Positions 60,011 through 64,000 of a DNA stretch of 64,000 nucleotides are shown here, piece by piece. The DNA comes from an uncultured Dehalococcoidia bacterium. GTDB lineage: Bacteria; Chloroflexota; Dehalococcoidia; Lucifugimonadales; JAAXIE01. Location of the stretch: assembly GCA_951813255.1 (NCBI GenBank), contig OX638353.1, positions 496,001 through 560,000 on the forward strand, given 5' to 3'. The notes under the pieces were generated by a model. That model made no database searches and was not told the DNA's origin. It saw nothing but the letters and a program-made list of their open reading frames with translations. The position numbers and the translations under genes are program-made. How positions within the stretch are numbered: the first letter of the stretch is position 1; the number at the start of each line of letters is the position of its first letter.

Positions 60011-60547
60011 ATGGAGACGTTGCCTGATTACCTAACACCCGGGTTGGATATCGTATTCATTGGCCTCAATCCCTCCGTTATCTCGGTGCGGGCAGGTCAT
60101 TACTTTGCAAACCCTCGCAACCGTTTTTGGTCAGCTTTCAATAAGTCGGGATTGTTGGACGAAGAGGTCGGTCCAGAGCTGGACCACACGTTGCCTCAAT
60201 ATGGCATCGGTCTGACTGATGTGGTTAAACGCCCAACTTCCCAAGGGTCCGGCTTGACGGCTGCCGACTACCGGCAGTGGGCCCCGGTGTTGAAGGGAAA
60301 GCTGGAACAGTTCCGGCCTCTGGTGGCCTGCTATCATGGAATGATGGCTTACCGGAACTATCTGTGGCATGGGGAGGGCATAAGGCTTGGGACGGGAACC
60401 TTGGGGAGACAGTCCCATCGCATCGGGGACACCCGCGTCTTCGTGACGCCGAATCCCAGCCCGGCCAATGCTAGCTATTCGATATCCGACCTAGTTGGAT
60501 GGTACGTCGATTTGGCTAGTTTCGTCCGCGAGTTCAAAGGCACATGA
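60011..60547 (+). CDS. mug: G/U mismatch-specific DNA glycosylase
   Basis: A 178-residue uracil-DNA glycosylase superfamily member (family 2, Mug/TDG). Motif 1 is GLNPS (residues 18-22; the Asn activates water), followed by HYFANPRNRFW with the family's FA-x-P-x-N-x-F-W pattern, and motif 2 is NPSPAN (148-153). It removes uracil or thymine opposite guanine. The ATG at 60011 follows the amidohydrolase stop by three bases. Its stop overlaps the next gene by four bases (ATGA). Confidence 0.93.
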   Translation: METLPDYLTPGLDIVFIGLNPSVISVRAGHYFANPRNRFWSAFNKSGLLDEEVGPELDHTLPQYGIGLTDVVKRPTSQGSGLTAADYRQWAPVLKGKLEQFRPLVACYHGMMAYRNYLWHGEGIRLGTGTLGRQSHRIGDTRVFVTPNPSPANASYSISDLVGWYVDLASFVREFKGT

Positions 60548-61134
60548 GCGACACTGTTCGAGTCTTCGTCGCCGTGCAACTGCCCGCGCCTCAGCGAGCG
60601 GCTTTAGAGGTGTCAGTTGCTGGTCTCCGGGAATACGGGTTGTCCAACGTTCGATGGGTCCGTTCTGAAGGCATTCACCTGACGCTGAAGTTCCTTGGGG
60701 ATATTCCTACGTCTCAGATTGGGGAAGCCACCACTGCAGTGCGACACTCAGCCGCGGAGTCACATCCCTTCCGATTGCAGCTTGGAACACTGGGCGTCTT
60801 CCCCAATCTGAAGGGGGCACGAGTGCTTTGGTGCGGGGTTAAGGGTGATATGGAGTCCCTCTCTAAGCTACAGGAGGGAACGGAAAGTGCCTTGCAGCTT
60901 CTCGGTTACCCGCGGGAAAACCGGCCGTTCTCGCCACATCTGACCTTGGGACGGATCCGAGAGGGGGGCCGCAGTTCGGATATGACCCAGCTACAGCAGG
61001 TTCTTGACAACTGCGTCCCGCGACACCGGGAGTCGTGGCTGGTAACAGAGGTCTCCTTAATGCGCACTACCTCCATGCCCGGTGGCTCCAGATATGATGT
61101 CGTGGCGACAGCCAAGCTTCCTGCCGACTGTTGA
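60544..61134 (+). CDS. thpR: RNA 2',3'-cyclic phosphodiesterase
   Basis: A 196-residue 2H phosphoesterase. The two HxTx motifs are HLTL (His45, Thr47) and HLTL (His132, Thr134), each with the flanking hydrophobic residues of the ThpR/LigT family. The family opens 2',3'-cyclic phosphates on RNA ends or ligates tRNA halves in vitro. The length is typical. It starts at ATG 60544, coupled to mug. The AlkA-like gene starts 16 bases after its stop. Its placement in a run of DNA-repair genes is context only. Confidence 0.93.
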   Translation: MSDTVRVFVAVQLPAPQRAALEVSVAGLREYGLSNVRWVRSEGIHLTLKFLGDIPTSQIGEATTAVRHSAAESHPFRLQLGTLGVFPNLKGARVLWCGVKGDMESLSKLQEGTESALQLLGYPRENRPFSPHLTLGRIREGGRSSDMTQLQQVLDNCVPRHRESWLVTEVSLMRTTSMPGGSRYDVVATAKLPADC

Positions 61135-61150
61135 CCCATGTGGAGGTGAT

Positions 61151-62092
61151 TTGGAGTCCCTGACCGCTGAACTGTATCCCAAGCCCCCATTCGACTTCGG
61201 CCTCACCGCAGGTTCCCATACATACTTCCGGGGCACCTACGGGGCCGACATGCTTGAGGATGGGGACTACCGGCGCCTTCTGAATATCGATGGCCGCCTA
61301 GTGCTGGCGCATGTACGCTCTACCGGAACTACAAACGAGCCTGCTCTCATGGTGACAGCCCAAGGTCCGCAGGTGAGCGGGAAAGACTTGGCTGCGGTCA
61401 GCGACCTCATGGCTTGGAACCTAGGAATAGACGCCGACATGGGGGGCTTCTATCAATCGGTAAAGGGTGAGCCAGTGCTTGAAAGCGTGACCTCCCAACT
61501 GTATGGCTTGCACCCAACAAGGGCCGTGTCAGTGTTTGAAGCCATGGTGCTGGCCATCTTGGGACAGCAGATCGCCGCCGCCGTTGCCCGCATCGTCCGC
61601 ACACTGCTCATAGAGACCTATGGGCAGACATTAGGTGTGGACGGCAAGACCTACCACTGCTTTCCGACACCGGCAACACTGCTAGAAGCCGGCATTGACG
61701 GGCTGCGAAAAATGAAGCTGAGTCAGCGGAAGGCCGAATACGTGCTAGGGATTGCTCAAGAAATAGAGGACGGCGCTCTCGACTTGGAGGCACTGAAGCA
61801 TTCCACCGATGAGGAGGTGGTGGCTCGGGTGACTCGCCTCCGTGGAGTAGGCCACTGGACAGCCCACTGGTTGTTGATTCGCGCCCTCTCCCGCACCGAC
61901 GCCTTTCCATCGGGCGATCTCGCTCTGAAGCGGGTGGTGTCCCAACTCTACTTCAACGGGCGCATCCTCGGCGACCGGGAGGTGGAAGAGTTCTCAGTCC
62001 GCTGGTCTCCCTACCGCAGCTACGCCATCGTTTACATGTTTGCTGCCGATCGGCAGGGCCTCATCGCCCCAGTGGATCAGATACGACGGTAG
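61151..62092 (+). CDS. DNA-3-methyladenine glycosylase II-like (HhH-GPD, AlkA-like)
   Basis: A 313-residue base-excision glycosylase. The C-terminal HhH-GPD domain has FEAMVLAILGQQIAAAVARIV, LRKMKLSQRKAEYVLGIAQ, the hairpin LRGVGHWTAHWLL and the catalytic Asp in PSGDLALKRVV (Asp256). There is no C-terminal 4Fe-4S cluster, consistent with AlkA rather than Nth. The N-terminal AlkA_N-like domain is present (FDFGLTAGSHTYFRG). The start is a TTG at 61151 with GGAGGTG just upstream; a longer frame from 61082 overlaps thpR and lacks a site. It is the last gene of the run, convergent with ffh seven bases away. Confidence 0.87.
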   Translation: MESLTAELYPKPPFDFGLTAGSHTYFRGTYGADMLEDGDYRRLLNIDGRLVLAHVRSTGTTNEPALMVTAQGPQVSGKDLAAVSDLMAWNLGIDADMGGFYQSVKGEPVLESVTSQLYGLHPTRAVSVFEAMVLAILGQQIAAAVARIVRTLLIETYGQTLGVDGKTYHCFPTPATLLEAGIDGLRKMKLSQRKAEYVLGIAQEIEDGALDLEALKHSTDEEVVARVTRLRGVGHWTAHWLLIRALSRTDAFPSGDLALKRVVSQLYFNGRILGDREVEEFSVRWSPYRSYAIVYMFAADRQGLIAPVDQIRR

Positions 62093-62099
62093 TCTTTCG

Positions 62100-63428
62100 C
62101 TACTGGAACATCCCCATCAGGTTGCGGGGCCCGCGGCCTTGAGCTATCTGTTTCATCATCTTCTGGGCTTGGCGGAACTGGTTCAGTATCTGGTTCACGT
62201 CTTGAGGCGTGGTGCCGCTGCCACGGGCGATACGCCGACGCCGTGAGCCGTTGAGGATGGATGGATCGCGCCTTTCTTGGGGTGTCATGGACCGGATGAT
62301 GGCCTCGGCCTTCACGAGTCCGCTGCTGTCCAAAGCGTCCGAGGGCAGGCGCTTGCTGAGTTGGGAGAAGCCTGGAATCATCTCCATGATAGAGGATAGG
62401 GAGCCCATCTGCTTCACGCCCTGAAGCTGCTCTAAGAAGTCCTCCAAATCGAAGGTGGCCCGACGGATCTTGCGCTCCATCTCCCGGGCCTGCTTTTCGC
62501 TCACTGCCTCCTGGGCCCTCTCCACTAGGGTGAGCACGTCCCCCATACCCAGAATTCGGGAGGCAGTGCGGTCCGGAAAGAATGGTTCCAAGGCATCGGT
62601 GCGTTCGCCGGTACCCATGAACTTGATGGGTATACCCGTGACTTGGGAGATGGAGAGGGCTGCGCCTCCTCGGGCATCCCCGTCCATCTTGGTGAGAATC
62701 AAGCCGGTGATGCTGACGTACTCGTTGAAGCCTTGGGAGGTGGTCACCGCTACTTGGCCCGTCATGGCATCCACCACCAGCATCGTCTCATGCGGTGTGA
62801 CGGCGGCATGCACCTGGCGTAGTTCCTCCATCATCTCATCGTCGATCTCCAACCGCCCGCCAGTGTCGACGATGGCAAAGCTAAGCCCCAAGTCGCGAGC
62901 GTGGGCCACGCCGTTGGCGGCGGCCTTCACCGCTGTTGAACCGTCTTCCCAGTAGACGGGCACGTCTAGCTGCCTCCCCAATACAGCAAGCTGTTCAATC
63001 GCTGCGGGGCGCCTTAGGTCCGCTGCTATTAGAAGTGGGTGGTGCCCTTGGCGACGCAGGTGGAGAGCCAGCTTGGCCGCTGTGGTGGTTTTGCCTGAGC
63101 CCTGCAGGCCAGCCATCATCACCACGGTTGGGGGTTGGCTGGAAACGGCCATTCTATGGTCGCCGGAAGTGAGGACGGCTGTCATTTCATCATTGACGAT
63201 CTTGACCACCTGCTGGCCGGGGCTGAGACTCTCCATCACATCGCCGCCTAAGGCCCGGACCCGGACCCGGGCCACAAAATCGCGGGCCACCCGAAAATCC
63301 ACGTCTGCTTCCAGCAGGGCCCGGCGCACTTCCCTCAGCCCATCGTCCACGTCCCGCTCGGTGAGCCGCCCCCGTCCACTGAGACGCTGGAAGACGGCGT
63401 TCAGCTTCTCAGTCAGTGTGTCGAACAT
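62100..63428 (-). CDS. ffh: Signal recognition particle protein
   Basis: A 442-residue Ffh (SRP54), the GTPase of the signal recognition particle that delivers ribosomes to the membrane with FtsY. The N domain is at residues 1-90, followed by G1 GLQGSGKTTT (107-116), IAADLRRPAAIEQL, VDTGGRLEID (G3), TKMDGDARGG (G4) and GTGERTDALEPF. The Met-rich M domain (about 320-435, IMEMIPGFSQL...ILNGSRRRRIARGSGT) binds SRP RNA and signal peptides. The start is ATG 63428 (MFDTL) with GGGAGG upstream; an in-frame extension to 63599 is not homologous. Confidence 0.96.
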   Translation of the reverse strand: MFDTLTEKLNAVFQRLSGRGRLTERDVDDGLREVRRALLEADVDFRVARDFVARVRVRALGGDVMESLSPGQQVVKIVNDEMTAVLTSGDHRMAVSSQPPTVVMMAGLQGSGKTTTAAKLALHLRRQGHHPLLIAADLRRPAAIEQLAVLGRQLDVPVYWEDGSTAVKAAANGVAHARDLGLSFAIVDTGGRLEIDDEMMEELRQVHAAVTPHETMLVVDAMTGQVAVTTSQGFNEYVSITGLILTKMDGDARGGAALSISQVTGIPIKFMGTGERTDALEPFFPDRTASRILGMGDVLTLVERAQEAVSEKQAREMERKIRRATFDLEDFLEQLQGVKQMGSLSSIMEMIPGFSQLSKRLPSDALDSSGLVKAEAIIRSMTPQERRDPSILNGSRRRRIARGSGTTPQDVNQILNQFRQAQKMMKQIAQGRGPRNLMGMFQ

Positions 63429-63536
63429 ACCAACCTCCCCTTGCCTCAATGATTCTAGGCTGCTGTGGACACCGTCGTCAAAAGCCAGTGCATTCGGCGC
63501 TCTCCCGCAATGTTCACGGGTCACAGATTTCCCCCC

Positions 63537-63565
63537 TTGAACAAGAGGAACCGCCTTAACATAAT
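63537..63565 (+). promoter_or_regulatory. Promoter of sbcC-like gene (leaderless)
   Basis: TTGAAC (63537-63542), a 17-base spacer and CATAAT (63560-63565). The ATG at 63574 is eight bases past the -10 box, at the expected transcription start, with no ribosome-binding site close to it. Confidence 0.5.
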
Positions 63566-63573
63566 TCATTGGT

Positions 63574-64000
63574 ATGGTACCCGTCAGGTTAAGGCTCAAG
63601 AACTTCCTTTGCTATCGAGGAGAGCTTCCCCTTTTGGATTTCGAAGGCATCCATCTGGCGTGCCTGTCAGGGCAGAATGGGCATGGCAAGTCGGCCCTGT
63701 TGGATTCCATCACATGGGTCCTTTGGGGCAAGGCCCGCGCCCGCGATGATGCCCTGATCTACTATGGCGCCGACGAGATGCGGGTGGAGTTGGAGTTCAA
63801 GGTACGGGACGACCGGTATAGGGTGGCGCGTCGCCGTACCAAACCCACTGGCCGAGGTCGCAGCGGGAGCTCCGACCTGCAACTCCAGATCGCCAACGGG
63901 GACGAGTACACACCCATCACCCGCAACTCTCTGAGAGAGACTGAGGCCGAGATTCAACGAATCATCGGCATGGACTACGACACCTTCATTAACAGCGCGT
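63574..64000 (+). CDS. sbcC: SbcC/Rad50-like ATPase, N-terminus (cut by window end)
   Basis: The first 142 residues of an SMC-type ATPase. It begins MVPVRLRLKNFLCYRGELPL (the usual L-x-L-x-N-F start), has Walker A SGQNGHGKSALLDSITWVLWG (GQNGHGKS near residues 34-41), then RARDDALIYYGADEMRVELEF and IQRIIGMDYDTFINSA, as in SbcC/Rad50. These proteins process DNA ends with SbcD/Mre11; an sbcD gene is not seen in the window. The start is ATG 63574, with an in-frame TAA 12 bases upstream. The rest lies beyond the right edge. Confidence 0.88.
   Translation, partial: MVPVRLRLKNFLCYRGELPLLDFEGIHLACLSGQNGHGKSALLDSITWVLWGKARARDDALIYYGADEMRVELEFKVRDDRYRVARRRTKPTGRGRSGSSDLQLQIANGDEYTPITRNSLRETEAEIQRIIGMDYDTFINSA

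Noticed and set aside
1..64000. tRNA, rRNA, SRP RNA, tmRNA or riboswitch
   Set aside because: No TTCGA-type T-loop context, rRNA segment or SRP RNA motif was seen outside coding sequence. A covariance-model scan would be decisive.
1..64000. Insertion sequences, prophage or integrase genes
   Set aside because: No transposase, integrase or phage structural motifs in any of the supported genes.

Overview
The window is about 60% GC and reads as a chromosomal segment of a free-living bacterium. The gene set resembles Chloroflexota, most like uncultured Dehalococcoidia/SAR202-type genomes. This is an inference from content: VOC, luciferase-like, amidohydrolase and molybdenum-hydroxylase genes sit among housekeeping genes, and GTG/TTG starts are frequent. 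No rRNA, tRNA, insertion sequence, prophage or CRISPR array was seen. Both ends cut genes: a PAC2-family gene at the left and an SbcC-like ATPase at the right.

Layout. 1-10.7 kb is an accessory catabolic region: PAC2 protein, two VOC proteins, alpha/beta hydrolase, luciferase-like oxidoreductase, methyltransferase plus acyl-CoA synthetase, amidohydrolase, two short-chain dehydrogenases, and mutM. 10.9-12.1 kb is an MscS channel. 12.3-18.4 kb is a complete small/large/medium molybdenum hydroxylase operon with CoxD- and CoxE-like maturation genes. 18.4-23.0 kb is an oligopeptide-type ABC importer without a substrate-binding protein; one permease carries an unusual outside domain made of three repeats. 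23.0-31.2 kb holds a membrane protein, a Gfo/Idh/MocA oxidoreductase, a degenerate aspartyl-protease-like protein, a Cys-rich A-type Fe-S protein, meaB, a DUF429 protein, and an NfeD/SPFH pair.

31.2-39.6 kb is mostly core: a repeat-rich intergenic region, glyA, rpsF-ssb-rpsR, a double-parvulin foldase, hom-thrC and folE. 39.6-46 kb holds a FemAB/BioF2-like acyltransferase, an MshA-like glycosyltransferase, a DUF502 protein, a frameshifted tandem-GNAT (MshD-like) gene, a PIG-L deacetylase, and two adjacent membrane proteins with zinc ribbons (RDD and PrsW types). 46-50.7 kb holds a 4,5-dihydroxyphthalate-decarboxylase-like protein, a flavoprotein, comF and a HAD hydrolase. 50.7-64 kb holds mfd, proB-proA, a small protein with an apparent ACG start, a split transketolase, an amidohydrolase, mug, thpR, an AlkA-like glycosylase, ffh and the start of sbcC.

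The most unusual items are the repeat insertion in the DppC-type permease, the array of GTGGGAACA/AGCTACG motifs before glyA, the Cys-rich A-type protein lacking the first conserved cysteine, the thiol-pathway-like gene neighbourhood at 40-44 kb, and the zinc-ribbon membrane pair. Several promoters place the start codon at the predicted transcription start, suggesting leaderless mRNAs.
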